Shown: one piece after another, positions 23,463 to 34,507 of the stretch
Layout: every line of letters starts with the position of its first letter
How positions within the stretch are numbered: position 1 is the first letter of the stretch
DNA from: Phaeosaccion multiseriatum
Taxonomy: Eukaryota; Ochrophyta, other classes
Direction of reading: 5' to 3'
DNA length: 64,000 nucleotides
NCBI GenBank assembly: GCA_965112735.1
Contig: OZ218953.1
Location: forward strand, 62,001 to 126,000
The notes under the pieces: model-generated
Database searches by the model: none
Told to the model about the DNA's origin: nothing
The model's input: only the letters and a program-made list of their open reading frames with translations
Program-made: the position numbers and the translations under genes

Positions 23463-23782
23463 TTTTTCAGACCCGCTCCCAAACCCCTCTAATTCTCTCT
23501 CCTTCCCCTACTGACTGCTACAGCTACTGCTACTCCTGCTGCTACCGCTGCTCCTACTTTACGTCTCCTCTCTCTGTTGTCTCGCGGGGCAGCGCATCGT
23601 TAAGCGCATAGCGCTAGGTGGGTACGCGCAAATCTGGCGGAGAGAGAAAGGAAACGCCATTCGGCGTCATTGACATATGATAGATTGGCTTTAATTGGGT
23701 ACCCAACCACGGTTAGCTATTTTGGGCCTCCCTTGGCGCCACGAGTTTCCAAACACTCTTTCCACTTCCTCCCTCCATAACA
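23463..23782. promoter_or_regulatory. Shared upstream region of HECT ligase and SLC25 carrier
   Basis: A 320-bp interval lies between the two divergent ATGs. It is locally less GC-rich around 23640-23720 (tgacatatgatagattggc). No defined promoter element is recognised; a bidirectional promoter is inferred from the spacing only. Confidence 0.4.
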
Positions 23783-25447
23783 ATGTGGACAAGGCGGGGG
23801 AGGAGTAGGAAAAGGGCCAGGAGCTTGCCGGCCGCAGATTTTGCGGGCGAGACAGTAGCAGCAGTGGCAGCCTCGGCGACGCAAAGACCTTCAGGCATCA
23901 GACCCTGGTCTCGGCTCAGGGTGGTGGGGTACGTCTCCGCCCTTCTGGTCTATTCCGTGGCGTCCGGACAGGCGGCATCAGCAGCAGTACTTGGGATAGC
24001 TGGAACCACCCACTCGATTAGCGAGGGCAGGGGTGGGAGCCTGCGATGGAACAGTGACAGTCCGAGGAGGAAACGCGGGGTGGTGGTTGAGGTGGCGGCG
24101 GCGGCCTCGGCATCGGCCCCAAAACAAAGCCAGGAGGCACATCTGGGCCAGTACCTTAGCAGAGGCGTGAACGCAATACGGGGCTCCGTGCAGAAGAGTC
24201 TCAGGGGGTCGAAGGGGCTTTTTGTCGACAAGGTGAGGGCGGGTGTGGTGGTCGGGAGGGAGCTTGGCTGCTGCTTGACTGCTGCTTTGCCTCTTTCCTT
24301 TCCCGGAATAAACGAGTTTCGTAATGTGTCCTTCTTCGAGCAGGAGGCGAATCGCAGAGAAGTGCACAAGGCCAAGACGCTGGGTCTGCGGCCGGACTAC
24401 AAGCTCACCTTCTGGGGCCACATGGCGGCCGGCGCGGTGAGCAGGAGCGTGGCGCAGACGGCGCTGCACCCCGCCAACGTGCTCAAGACGTTGCTGCAGA
24501 CCAAGGGCTCCTTCCAAGCCGTCTTGCCGCTGTCGGTGAACGACCTGATGCGGGGCGCTGGCGCACAGTTCCTGCTGTCGCTCCCCAACGGCGCGCTCCA
24601 CTTTGCAGTGCTGGAGAACACCAAGGCGAGCGTGGCAAAAGCCTTTCCCGGCTCCGAGAAGAAAATGTCGGCCCTCATGGACTTCGCCGCGTCTTGCGCG
24701 GCCACCACCATCTGCTCCATCACCAGCACGCCGCAGATGGTGCTGACCAACCGCATTATGGCGGGCGTGTACCCCAACCTTGCCAAGGGCGTGCGCAGCG
24801 TGGCCAGGGAGGGCGGGATCAAGGGCTTCTATGCGGGATGGCTGCCGGGCCTCGTGCAGAAGATCCCCTCGTACGGGCTGACGTGGGTGTTCTACCAGCA
24901 GGTCAAGGACGTGCACTACAAGGTCACCAAGCGCCTGCCCACAGACCAGGAGAACTTCTGGCTGGGCAGTCTGGCCGCCGCCGGATCCGTCACAGTCATG
25001 ATCCCGATGGACGCGGTCAAGACGCGGCTCGTCACCCAGGTGGCGGGCGATCCAAGGCAGTACAAGGGCATCATCGACTGCTTCGCTCGTATGGTGAAGG
25101 AGGAGGGCGTGGGTAGCTTGTACAATTCGCTCATGCCCCGCCTGCTGTCCGTCGTGCCCATGATAGGTGAGTTGTGCTGCGGTGTGGTGTGTGGCGCCCC
25201 TCATCCCCTCCATCACTTACGTGCAATCTCTCTCCCGCAAGTGCCGGACTCACCCTCCCACTCTTTTTTGGCCTTCGTTCCCACCTCCCTCCCCTCCATC
25301 CTGCCTCTCTGTCCACCTGTGCTGTGCTGAATGAATGGCACAGGGCTTCAATACGGCACGTATGAGTTCATGAAGCGGCTGCTGGCAGAGGATGGGCTGG
25401 AGGAGGGCATCATTGAGGCCGCCTCCGTGGTGGACCAGCAGGAGTAG
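23783..25447 (+). CDS. SLC25-type mitochondrial carrier with long N-terminal extension, 458 aa
   Basis: Exons 23783-24232, 24344-25166 and 25344-25447 give 458 residues. From about residue 170 three carrier repeats follow, with motifs HPANVLKTLLQ, TPQMVLTNRIMAG and IPMDAVKTRLVTQV (the first and third fit Px[DNE]xx[KR]T; the second is degenerate), plus EGGIKGFYAGWLPGLVQKIP. These proteins move metabolites across the inner mitochondrial membrane, and some members serve plastids. The substrate cannot be read from sequence. The first about 150 residues are not carrier sequence: they are basic at the start, then hydrophobic (YVSALLVYSVASGQAASAAV), which could be a targeting presequence, possibly bipartite. 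Intron 1 (24233-24343, 111 nt) is a multiple of three without in-frame stops, so unspliced RNA would still encode a carrier. It is divergent from the giant ligase. Confidence 0.85.
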
Positions 25448-26041
25448 AGCAGGAGTAGAGCAGGAGTAGCTAGGGCCGTTGGGCCGTGGGGCCGTAGAGG
25501 GTGGGGCTGCCTTTGGGGTAGCTGCTGGCTTGGGCCCGAGGCGTGGGGGACCATCTCCGTGTCGGAGGGGGAAACGAGGGACAGGCTCTATCGTCCATAC
25601 ATACAGAGATTTCTAGACGATAGACTCCTTTTGGAATAGACCAACTCCACTAGTCCTCTAGGCTCTTCTCAAGGCGCTGCTACCCCTTGGTCTATTCCAC
25701 TAGTCCTCTAGACTCTTCTCTCAAGGCGCCGCTACCCCTTTTTGCGTTGCCGTTGCCTCTCTTTGGGTTTCGTTTTCGTTCAAGCAGAGGCATACGGATA
25801 CGGGCGGTTGGGCAGTTGACATTTCACATAAACTGAAACTGAGAACTGAACACCATCGATAGAGAGAGAGCTCCCTTCCCCACCCAAAGGGTATTCCTGC
25901 AAGGAGAGGATGGGTGTGATGTCACTTTACAGAGGGGCCTAAGAGGAATTAAAGGGCTGGCCTTGGCCATGAAGAGATCAAGAATGTCGTGATCATCACT
26001 GGCCTGTAGCAAATTGACCAAGACGCAAAAACCAAGACGCG
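25448..26041. repeat. Spacer with imperfect tandem duplication
   Basis: This is the gap between the carrier and the LRR gene, both on plus. At about 25646-25737 two imperfect copies of a segment containing ccactagtcctctag and ggcgc[tc]gctacccctt occur about 50 bp apart. Just after the carrier stop gagcaggagtagagcaggag repeats. A GA run lies at 25860-25870. No gene is seen; the right part should hold the LRR gene promoter. Confidence 0.6.
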
Positions 26042-26969
26042 ATGGAGGAACTCGATGAGCTCATCCCCCATCCCGACGTCGAGGGGAGGCTGGACGTGAC
26101 CCACCGCGCGTGGGTGGAGCTGGACAATGTGCTGTGGACCTTTGGCAGGGAACTCAAGTACCTCAACGCGTCGTTCAATAACATCGAGTTCCTCCCGCCA
26201 GAGGTCGGCGACTTGATGCTGCTCGTGGAGCTGGACGTGTCTTGCAACAAGCTGTCAGAATTGCCTCCAGAGATCGGCAAGTTGACGCGGTTGAAAAAGA
26301 TCAAGGCGAACGGCAACTACATTAGGCACGTGCCCGCAGAGCTGGGGAGCTGCTTGATGCTCGAGGAAGTGTACTTGTCGGAGAACAAGCTCGAGGAGCT
26401 GCCCATGTCTCTCTCCAAGCTGCAGGTGGGTGGAGTGCTGCTTTCCCCCTCTGCCGCGGCAGTCAGCAGCAGCAGACAACTAATCCCTGCCTACGCCCTC
26501 TCGTCGCTCAGGGGTTGAGGGTCCTGTCCCTCCAGAACAACAACTTGCTAACCTTGCCGTGTGAGTTGGGGGTGATGCCCACCATCTCAGTACTGGACTG
26601 CACGGGGAACAACAACTTGGAAATGATTCCACCGAGTCTCCGAGGAGACACCAAGATGGTGGTATGGATCTGCCATCTGCACAAAGGCGAGTACGGGGAG
26701 TCGGAGGGGAGGGGGTGTCAGCAGTGGTGCTGACTAGTGTTTGCGTCTTCCCCGCAGAGTACCGCGACGAAATCGCCATGCTTGAGAGGCTCAATACCGC
26801 CCTGGAGGGCAAGACGCAGCGAGTGGAGGAGCAGCGGCTGCGGCTCAAGGAGGAGATGGAGCACCTCGAGTTCGAGAAGCGTCGCCTGCTCAAGGAGAGG
26901 CCCGCTGCCTACCTCGCCGCCAAGCGCAAGGTCGTGCACGCCGCGGGAAGCTGCTGCGTGTTGTGCTGA
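26042..26969 (+). CDS. Leucine-rich-repeat protein with CaaX-like C-terminus, 256 aa
   Basis: Exons 26042-26425, 26512-26686 and 26758-26969 give 256 residues. Residues about 35-185 form six or so typical 23-residue LRRs (LKYLNASFNNIEFLPPEV, LVELDVSCNKLSELPPEI, LEEVYLSENKLEELP), similar to SHOC2/plant PIRL types that bind small GTPases or scaffolds. The C-terminal 70 residues are a charged coiled coil ending in SCCVLC. The last four residues CVLC fit a prenylation box, with a second Cys beside it for palmitate, so membrane attachment is likely but inferred. Intron 2 needs a GC donor (AAAG|GCGAGT at 26687): the only alternative GT donor throws the coiled coil out of frame. The stop lies 27 bp from the LarC stop on the other strand. 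Confidence 0.82.
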
Positions 26970-26996
26970 ACACTTAGTATTGAAATAATTCAGTAA

Positions 26997-28993
26997 TTAC
27001 ACACTTGTCTCGTTCAGTGAAACGTCTTTTCCAAGGGCGTTTTGCCTGGCGGCGTCCCTGACGCGCTGCAGCGGCACTCCAAGGAGCAGCGCCACCGCCC
27101 TGCAGTCCTCAAACTCCGCCTTCGCCTTGACCACCTTCCCGTCCAACACGCCCAGCTTCACGGAGATGACGGGCACAGGGCTCTGGTAGGCAGGGCTCGG
27201 CTGCAGCAGGTCACTGGCGCGCAGCTGCACAGCGACTGTCCTCCTCTCCAAGGCGCATCTTCCCACCCGCCTGACGCGAACACCGAGCGTGGGGCTCTCT
27301 TCAAAGAGGAGGCGCAGAAGAGCGCTCTTGTCCTCTTGGCGATTGCGATGCAACACGTGGAGCGTCATCGCAGGCCTGCCCTTCTTCATCACGATGGGGG
27401 ACGTCCAGCAGTCCAGCGCTCCCTTTGCCAGAGCTTGCTCAACAAGCCAGGCCGCCGCCTCCCCAGTCATGTCATCAACGTTAGCCTCCAGCACCGAGAG
27501 CTCCTCCTCCTCCTCCCACTCGCTGGCACCAGCAGCAAAAGCAGGTGTAGTGCCAATGGTAGTTTTCGTCGTGGTCGTAGTCGTGGTCGTAGCAGCAGCA
27601 GCAGCGCCCTCCGCGGTGTCTCCAATGACGACCCGAAGGATGTTGGGGTGTTTTGCAAAGTCCTTGGTGCCCGCCCCGACGCCAACGGCTGCCGGGGTGA
27701 AGCAAGGCGACCGACCAAACTGGTCCTGGCATAGGACCTTGACAAGGGCGGCTCCTGTGGGGGTGACGAGCTCGCCAGACGCGCTCTTGGGACCAGGGCA
27801 CACGGGAATGCCCACAAGCAGGCGGAGGGTCGCAGGGGCTGGGACGGGCTGCGGGGAACACAAGGGCAGAGAGCAACATCAGGGTTAAGAGCAACAGCAG
27901 TGTGAGGCTGTGCGAGGGGCCTTGGGAAGGCATCACTCGAAGGAATCACTCGCGGTTGTTCCACCCACCATAATCCCGTGTGCACCAAAGACAGTCCCAC
28001 TGCTCATGGGCAGCGGCGAGCAGTGCAGCTGTTCCACCCCCAGCAGGTGCAAGGCGAGCACGCAGCCTGTCACGTCGACGATGCTGTCCACCGCTCCCAC
28101 CTCGTGGAAGTGCACTGAGTGAAGGAGAGGGAGGGAGGGAGGGAGGGAGGGAGGGAGGGAGGGGGTTAGTGAGTGAGTCAGTGAGTGAGTCAGTGAGTGA
28201 GACAGACAGGGGGAGAGTGAGTGAGTGAGTGAGTGAGTGAGTGAGTAAGTACATGGCTCGAGGTAGGGCTGGGAGACTGTCACTGCCGTAACTGCCCAGT
28301 CTTCTTACCCGCGCTCAGCGTGGTCCCGTGCGTTTCAGCTTCGGCTTGCCCCAGGGCCGTGAAGACGTCAATGGCCCTCTCCTTGACCACCTCCGGCAGC
28401 TTGGACTCTCTCAACAGCTCGCAAATTGAGTCCAAGTTCCGCAGAGGCTCCGAAAGCTTGCTTGTGGCTGGGGCTGGTGGTGGGTGGGGGGGCAGGGATG
28501 TGCTGTTCTTTTCCTCCTCTCCGACGGCAGACAAGTCGCTGTTCAAGCTTCGCGCCACTTGCCCCAGGCCCGTGGGCAAGGACTCTTCCTCCTTCTCGCC
28601 ATGGTGCTCCGGTCCAGCAGCAGCAGCAGGCGCTCCACTTTCCTCTTCCCCCTCGATGGCATGACTGTGGCTGTGACTGTGGTTATGGCTGTGGCTATGG
28701 CTGTGGCCGTGGTCATGGCTATGGTCGTGGCTATGCTGATGGTCATCTTCGTCCGAAGGCACTGGCGCTGGTTGATGATTGTATCTGCTCTTTACAATTA
28801 CTGACAAGGCTGCTATCCTGCCCATACTCTTGTGCACCCGGCGAACCTCCAAGCTGAACTCGTCCTTGATGGGCAGAGTCTTAAGCCCCTCTAACACATC
28901 GGCTAGCAGCCCTTCTCCGCCTACGTCAAGCAAACCGCCGAGCAGCATGTCCCCGGCCACACCACTGAAGGCATCAACGAAGGCGATCCTCAT
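26997..28993 (-). CDS. larC: LarC-type nickel-pincer cofactor nickel-insertion protein, 560 aa
   Basis: Exons 28993-28309, 28114-27969 and 27848-26997 join in frame to 560 residues, a full-length LarC (formerly DUF111/UPF0272). It has the N-terminal [19 protein letters not shown], the [17 protein letters not shown] block, AHGIM joined by splicing to [11 protein letters not shown], and the C-terminal part with [12 protein letters not shown] and [14 protein letters not shown] His/Ser/Asp-rich stretch of about 30 residues (within 28640-28745) fits metal binding. In bacteria LarC puts nickel into pyridinium-3,5-bisthiocarboxylate mononucleotide, the cofactor of lactate racemase LarA, in a CTP-dependent reaction. 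No LarA, LarB or LarE lies in this window. The start is the first ATG before the conserved core, and no obvious targeting peptide precedes it. Intron 1 contains GGGA and GAGT microsatellites. Confidence 0.9.
28115..28308. repeat. GGGA and GAGT microsatellites in LarC intron 1
   Basis: Runs of gagg/ggga (28128-28160) and gtgagtgagtcagtgagt (28163-28247) fill most of this 194-bp intron. Confidence 0.9.
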
Positions 28994-29494
28994 CGTCCCA
29001 CACCCAAGAGCAGCAGCAGCAGCAGTAGGAGAGACTGTACGGTGAGGAGAGCAACAGAAGGGAATTACATCCCGCGTAATGATGAGAAAACCAGAGGAGA
29101 GGAGAGGAGAGGAAGGAAGGGCGGCAAGGGGAAGGGGAGGGAGGGCAAGAGCAGAGAGCACAGAGTGTCAGACTCTCCACCGCCGGGCGCGAGATTGACC
29201 CGCTTGAACGACCTCCAGCCTTCCCCAAAAGTTGCACACTTCGAGAGACCCTCCAAGACAATCTTCGCACACGTCCGCTGACGCCAATCCTCACACGCGG
29301 GTTGCTGCGGTGCCGGCAAAGAGCCCCTCGCTCGGAGGCTCTTGCCACACCTTCCCCACGCAGCACGTTGAGCTGAGCCCTTTTCGCCCTGCTGTGGAGC
29401 CGGTTTCCAACTTGCATCTCCGAACAACATCCCAAAGGCATTGTGGAACCCAGCACATGCCCGCCCCGACGTGAAACCCCTCTCCTAGAGCACC
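28994..29494. other. LarC upstream region
   Basis: 500 bp between the LarC start and the small plus-strand gene candidate. It has GA-rich runs at 29093-29160 and otherwise no feature I can support; it must contain the LarC promoter. Confidence 0.4.
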
Positions 29495-29998
29495 ATGGCA
29501 AGAGGCCAAAAGCCAAAGCCCGGTTATCGGGAAAATGCCCCTTCTTGGCGAGGTGAGTAGAGCACGTACATGCCTGCCGTTGGGCAACTTTCTATGCTTA
29601 ACCTACTCCTTCAGGTGGCTCGTCCCCCCAATTTGGCCCATGGGCCTGCCGCGGGGGGCCCAAAGCAGATATCCACCCTCGCCTCCGATCTCTCTTGAGC
29701 AAACGAAAGTGTACACCAGGGAAGCACCTTTCCGTCGTCAAGCGCAGTCCCCAACTGACCTTTATGGGGGTAGATTGCACTCCAGCAGCTTCGGTGTCCC
29801 TGCGCGGTCTGGGCGTATATGGCGCCGTCCCGAAGGCCCCTCCTGATGCTGGGAAACGGGAAAAAGAGGTCAAAAAAATAAAAAAATAAATGAGTCATTT
29901 TCGTCCACCGTCTCCCCCCTCAGGCAACATCTACACCAGCCTCCCTCAGCAGTACCCAGGCTTCACCCCCCCCAACGGTCAGGCTGTGCGACCGTAGC
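29495..29998 (+). CDS. Possible small multi-exon gene, structure uncertain
   Basis: An ATG at 29495 opens MARGQKPKPGYRENAPSWR and ends at a strong GTGAGT donor (29553). A good acceptor (gcttaacc branch-like site, then ccttcag) starts a second exon at 29615. A third good acceptor (ctcccccctcag) at 29923 leads to GNIYTSLPQQYPGFTPPNGQ and a stop near 29998. If exon 2 is read through it ends at TAA 29887-29889, giving 110 residues. If exon 1 is joined directly to exon 3, the product is about 43 residues. The middle junction cannot be decided by eye. The short Pro/Gly-rich segments resemble small microtubule-associated proteins of cilia only in a general way; I do not assign a family. Confidence 0.35.
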
Positions 29999-30958
29999 CG
30001 CCGAGGAGGCCTAGCAGGCTTCACATGCCCCAACAAAGGCCCTGCACGGCCCCCTCTCCAAATCCACCCCACCTGCTCCCTTTTCCGCCGATTTCTCCAG
30101 AAGCTTGCTTTCCTCCGACACGGAAAGCTGCAGTACCCCGAGAAACAGGTCTACTAGGCGCCCGGAGGTTCTTATCTCGCCGTTTATTTCGTCTTTTTTC
30201 TCCCCTTCCAGCCCTTCAAGAGATCTGTGATTTGGATAACCAACCGTCTCACCAAGGGCTACGTCCTTGCCCAGCCTCCGGCGCCTTATTTAAACGCACA
30301 CACACACACGACATACACACGACACAATTACGTAATGCGTAGGTTGATTCCCGTAAGCAAATGCATTTCTCTCCCCTCTCCCCTCTGATCCCCATCTCTC
30401 TCGTCTACAGCATAAGTGCGGCCAGACACTGCTAGAGGCTGCTAGAGACTATCGGATTCTTACTATTGTGAGCCCTGGAGCGATCGATCGGTCCAACGTC
30501 ATAAACTGGAACTGAAACGCACCATCATCCCCCCTCTGCAGACAAGACGGCCCATGCATAGTCTGTGTCGGGGCGGTGGGGCATGGCCCCACTTCACAGC
30601 CTGATATACATTTATCTATGCTTTTAATAACATGTCAGCGATGAACTCGATCAAGAGTACGGAAGAAAGTGCGGAAAGGCCCGTGGCCCACCGTGGCTTC
30701 AGTGGCTGGCCTGTGAGAGTATTCAATGCACGCTTTGGCCTGTCAGTCCCTCTGGGGGAGAGGGGCAGCTGTCCAACAGCATCGAAACAGCAGCCAGGTG
30801 AGAGGTGAGCTGTCCAACAACAGCCAGGTCAGAGGTGACGGGCCGCTCAGCCCGCAGTCGCCATCTTTGGGAAGACGGGGGGTGCTGACTGCCTTGAGAT
30901 GGAGACGGGCATGAGCCATTGCCGCACTCAGTCCTCTGACGAAGAAGGGGTGCTCGGC
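29999..30958. other. Intergenic, no supported gene
   Basis: About 960 bp downstream of the BART gene stop. It is less GC-rich than the rest, with a CA run at 30296-30324. I see no tRNA-like, snRNA-like or coding signal. Confidence 0.45.
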
Positions 30959-31729
30959 TCATTTTCCTCGCCGGGCGCTTTGGCGAGCTTCATCTCTCAT
31001 CATCAGCATGAACACTGTTGGAGAAGAGATCGGGAGGGGGTACGAAGCGGTCGGGTAAGTCGTGCCTTGCTTTGTAACCATAACCAGTCCGCCAAGTGCG
31101 TGGCGTGCACCACTGGCCTGCAACAGCAAAGCCCAGATCCAAATCTCACCGTCAAAATCCGCGGTGGCCGACATGATTTGCCCGAAAATGGCCTGTGATG
31201 GGAGGTGGGAGGTGGGAGGGGGGGGGGTGAGAGGGGTGAGATGGCCCTTTGCCATCACGGTAACGTGTAAGGTAGGGGGAGAGAGATTGAGCAGAGGGGG
31301 GATGAGGCTCCGCACCTTCTCGTCCATGGGGTCCCGGTCCGCCGCCTCTCGGATCTCGTCGTAGAAGTCGTGTACGGTGGCTCCCTGCTCCTCTATGAAG
31401 GCGGTGAGCTCCTGCTCCATGAGGTCCTGGTACTGCTTGTGGAGCTGTGTGTAAACAAGTTTGTTCTCACCATCTTCATCCTCTGTGGACACTTGGTGCA
31501 CATGCCTTTGGACGAAGTCCTCGAACAAGCCAAAGAACTCTTCGTTCTCGTAGAAAAACTCTTGTACCTGTGAGGGGTGGAGGTAGGGTTGGAGGTAAGG
31601 TTGAGATTGGTTGCGAATCCTCTTTCTGCTCCTGCGCAGCCAATCCTTTTTCTCTCGTACCTTCTTTACGAGTCCCTCCCTCCCCTGCTGCTTACTCTCC
31701 CCTTCTTTACCTTCCCCTTTCTCTTCCAT
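30959..31729 (-). CDS. BART-domain protein (ARL2BP/CFAP36-like), 139 aa
   Basis: Exons 31729-31661, 31567-31316, 31192-31150 and 31014-30959 give 139 residues. After a short charged leader the protein is a BART domain: LVKKVQEFFYENEEFFGLFEDFVQ (split here across an intron), GENKLVYTQLHKQYQDLMEQ, and the C-terminal helix DFDVFMLMMRDEAR, which appears only after the last two splices. BART domains bind the GTP form of ARL2/ARL3, linking them to ciliary cargo release and tubulin handling. Length is close to ARL2BP (about 163 residues) and far below CFAP36, so an ARL2BP-like role is favoured, though the motifs fit both. It ends 208 bp downstream of the tubby-myosin stop on the same strand. Confidence 0.8.
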   Translation of the reverse strand: MEEKGEGKEGESKQQGREGLVKKVREKKDWLRRSRKRIRNQSQPYLQPYLHPSQVQEFFYENEEFFGLFEDFVQRHVHQVSTEDEDGENKLVYTQLHKQYQDLMEQELTAFIEEQGATVHDFYDEIREAADRDPMDEKVRSLIPPLLNLSPPTLHVTVMAKGHLTPLTPPPPTSHLPSQAIFGQIMSATADFDGEIWIWALLLQASGARHALGGLVMVTKQGTTYPTASYPLPISSPTVFMLMMRDEARQSARRGK

Positions 31730-31937
31730 TTGTCTTTTTCTCCCCTCCCCTCCAACACCAGCGGCAGCAGATGCGTTGGTGATCCAAGTATTGTTCACAG
31801 TGGGCGTAACGGTTTAGATTTTTTCTTTTTTTTTCTGTTCTTTTTTTGAATTGTAAACTAAAATAATACACGTAAAGGGTAATATGAGAAGAGGACGAAA
31901 AGAGGAGGGGTAGAGCCATGTCCTTATCCCCTTTGTG

Positions 31938-34471
31938 TTATTTGCAATCGAAGCTTGTGAGTGTGATGGCGAAGGCTTGGAGCGGTGTGAGGGGGTGGCA
32001 GAAGTCCATTGTGAACGAGTCCGCCTGGCAAGGAGTGAGTGGGGGGGGGGGGGTTGTGAGTGGAGCGCTCAACGCGTACGTCTAAGGGGGGGCTTGAACT
32101 CACGTCTATCTTGCCGAACTGCAGCATGATCTTCTCGTCCGAGTCATTCTGATCCACGAGCTGGAAGTTCTTCACCGAGGGCTGAGGGCGGGGGGGGGGG
32201 GGGGCACCAGGCATATGGGCAGACACACGGTCAGGCATAAGGGTAGACAGGCAGGCAGGCAGGCAGACAGCGTGTGGAGCTGTGCTGCGCGGCCAATTCC
32301 CCTCACGAGAGGCGGGAAGGAAGGAAGGCGGAGCTCCTCACCTGCGTCACGCGCCCGTGGAAGTTCAGCACGAAGGCCTCCACCTTGGGGTTCCAGCGCG
32401 GCTTGCGGTTCACGAGACGTACATACTCGCCTGTCAGACTACCACGCTTCAGCCGAGACAAGAGGGACGCCTAACAGGGTAAGGGAGGGGAGGGGAGGGG
32501 AGGGGAGGGGAGGGGAGGGGAGGGGCGGGGAGGGGAGGGGAGGGGAGGAGGGCGTGCAGCGACGGACTCGGCATCAGGCCTCGCTAATTTGGCGCAGGGG
32601 GGGGGGAGCTCCTTCTCAAGAAACTCTCAATCCCCACCCTCAACTCCACCCTTCTCTCTCCCCTCGTTTTTCTCTCTTTCTCTCTCCTCCCCTCTCTCTC
32701 CTTCCCTCTTTCTCTCTCTCCCTCTGCGTCTTTCTCCCTCTTCATCCCTGTCTGTCTTCTGTCTCTCTCTCTGTATCTATCTCTCTGTCCTCTCCTTCAC
32801 TCTCTCACCTGCTCTTGCGCCGGCTGCTCGCACAAACGATGTCGAACCGAACACGCAGAGAGAGGGGGCGGGCGGGGGGGGGGGGGTCAGGACTTTGCCG
32901 CAGTAGAGAGAGAAGGGAGTCAGAACTCAGAGAGGGGGGGGGGGAGAGAGTCAGGACTCATGGAAGGGGAGGGGGGGAGAGGGTCAGTCCTCCGCCACAA
33001 GCGCCTTGCCCCGTGGGCGGGCAATGCGTAAAGACTCCTCATCACCAGCCCCCCTCACCAGCTTGTTGAGCGGGTCTGCGAGGCAAGCCCTCATGCATCG
33101 CGGCGAGTCCTCATCAGCCGACCGCTCCGGGGCATAGTACACGGCACAAAGCTCTCTGCGCACAGAGGGGGTCGCTGGGTTGGAGAAGGCACGGAACTCC
33201 GACCGCTTCTTGTCCACGCTGCGCAGCTCACCCACGGAGGCTAAGGGGAAGCCGAGCGGGGGACAGCGGGGGACAGAGGAGCGGGCGGACTCGTTGAGCT
33301 TAGGGTTAGGGAAGTGGGGTGCAAACAAGACAGGGCACGGCAGCTGTGAGCAACAAGAGCGAAACTCACTTGCGCTGTCTTCGTCCATGTCCCCCTCGGC
33401 CTGAGTGATGCAATACGCGGAGGCGGAGACCTTGCCCTTGCCCTTGCCGTCCTTCTTCTTGGCGAAGAGCATTTTGCGGTCAGGGTCCTGCCCCTTACCC
33501 TCCAGAAACAAAGTGTAACCCACACCCGCTCCCCCGCGCAGCCTGGACATGGTGGATTTCCTTCTTCGGATGAAGCACTTGACGGTGCCCGCCTGCCTGG
33601 CCACGGGCAAGGCAAGGAAGGACGGCATGTCCGCGTCCATCAAAGGGTACAGCACCTAGAGAGGAGTTGGTGATACAGAGCATAAGCACAGCACAGCACA
33701 GCAGAGGAGGGACAACCGGGGGGAGACACCCGAGGGGGGGTCAGGCGCTGGCCCACGGGTACATTACCGCCAGCAGGCAGCAGCAGCAGCAGTTGGTGAT
33801 ACAGCACTTGGTGGTACAGCACGGCCCGTCTCACCTGAGGGTCGTAGGCGAGGAAGCTGTTCCTCCTCCGCTGGCGGGGACTGCCGAGCTTGCTCCGCTT
33901 GTCCTCTCTCTGTCCCGAGGGATTGCCTCCCCCACCCTGCCCGTCACCCTGCCCGTCCGCTCTGTGGCCCGCCGCCTTGCCCCCCCCTTCCCCTTCCCCT
34001 TCCCCTCCCCCCCCTCCGCCCATGTCAGCGCTTTGGCCGTACCCAACGCGGAGGTGCGTCTGGTGTGCGCGTGTGTCACTGCGAGCGTGTCCCACGCCCC
34101 TCTCCTTCCTCTCCTCCTCCTCCTCCTCCTCCTCCTCCTCTCCGTCCTCTCTATCAAAGTCAAACTCGTCTGAGTCGTCCTCGAACACGGTCTCTCTGAC
34201 GGAGGCGCGGAGCTCCCCCTCCCCCCCTGGGTTCCCCTGTCGCAACTCGTTGCCAACGGACGGAGAGTGAAACTGAGACGGAGGGGATGGAGATGGCGTT
34301 GGGTCTCGGCTGTCGATGAGCACGGCGCTCTTGCCGAAGGGGCTAGTGTTCTCTCTTCGCTCCTGCTCCTGCTTGAGGGCGTCCTCCCCCGCGGACTCGC
34401 TGAACAGAAAAGCCTCTTCCGCCTCCGCGGCCATCGCTAGTGACGCTCGCTCTTCCTTCAGTCTCTGCTCC

Positions 34472-34507
<36 letters not shown>

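Noticed and set aside
29616-29846. Open frame reading WLVPPIWPMGLPRGAQS
   Set aside because: It is out of frame with the good ATG exon at 29495 and shows no recognisable domain, so it was not preferred for the uncertain small gene.
31730-31798. N-terminal extension of the BART protein from an upstream frame
   Set aside because: The upstream part includes a 15-bp-motif-like stretch and no match to BART leaders; the ATG at 31729 with donor at 31660 gives a compact, in-phase protein.
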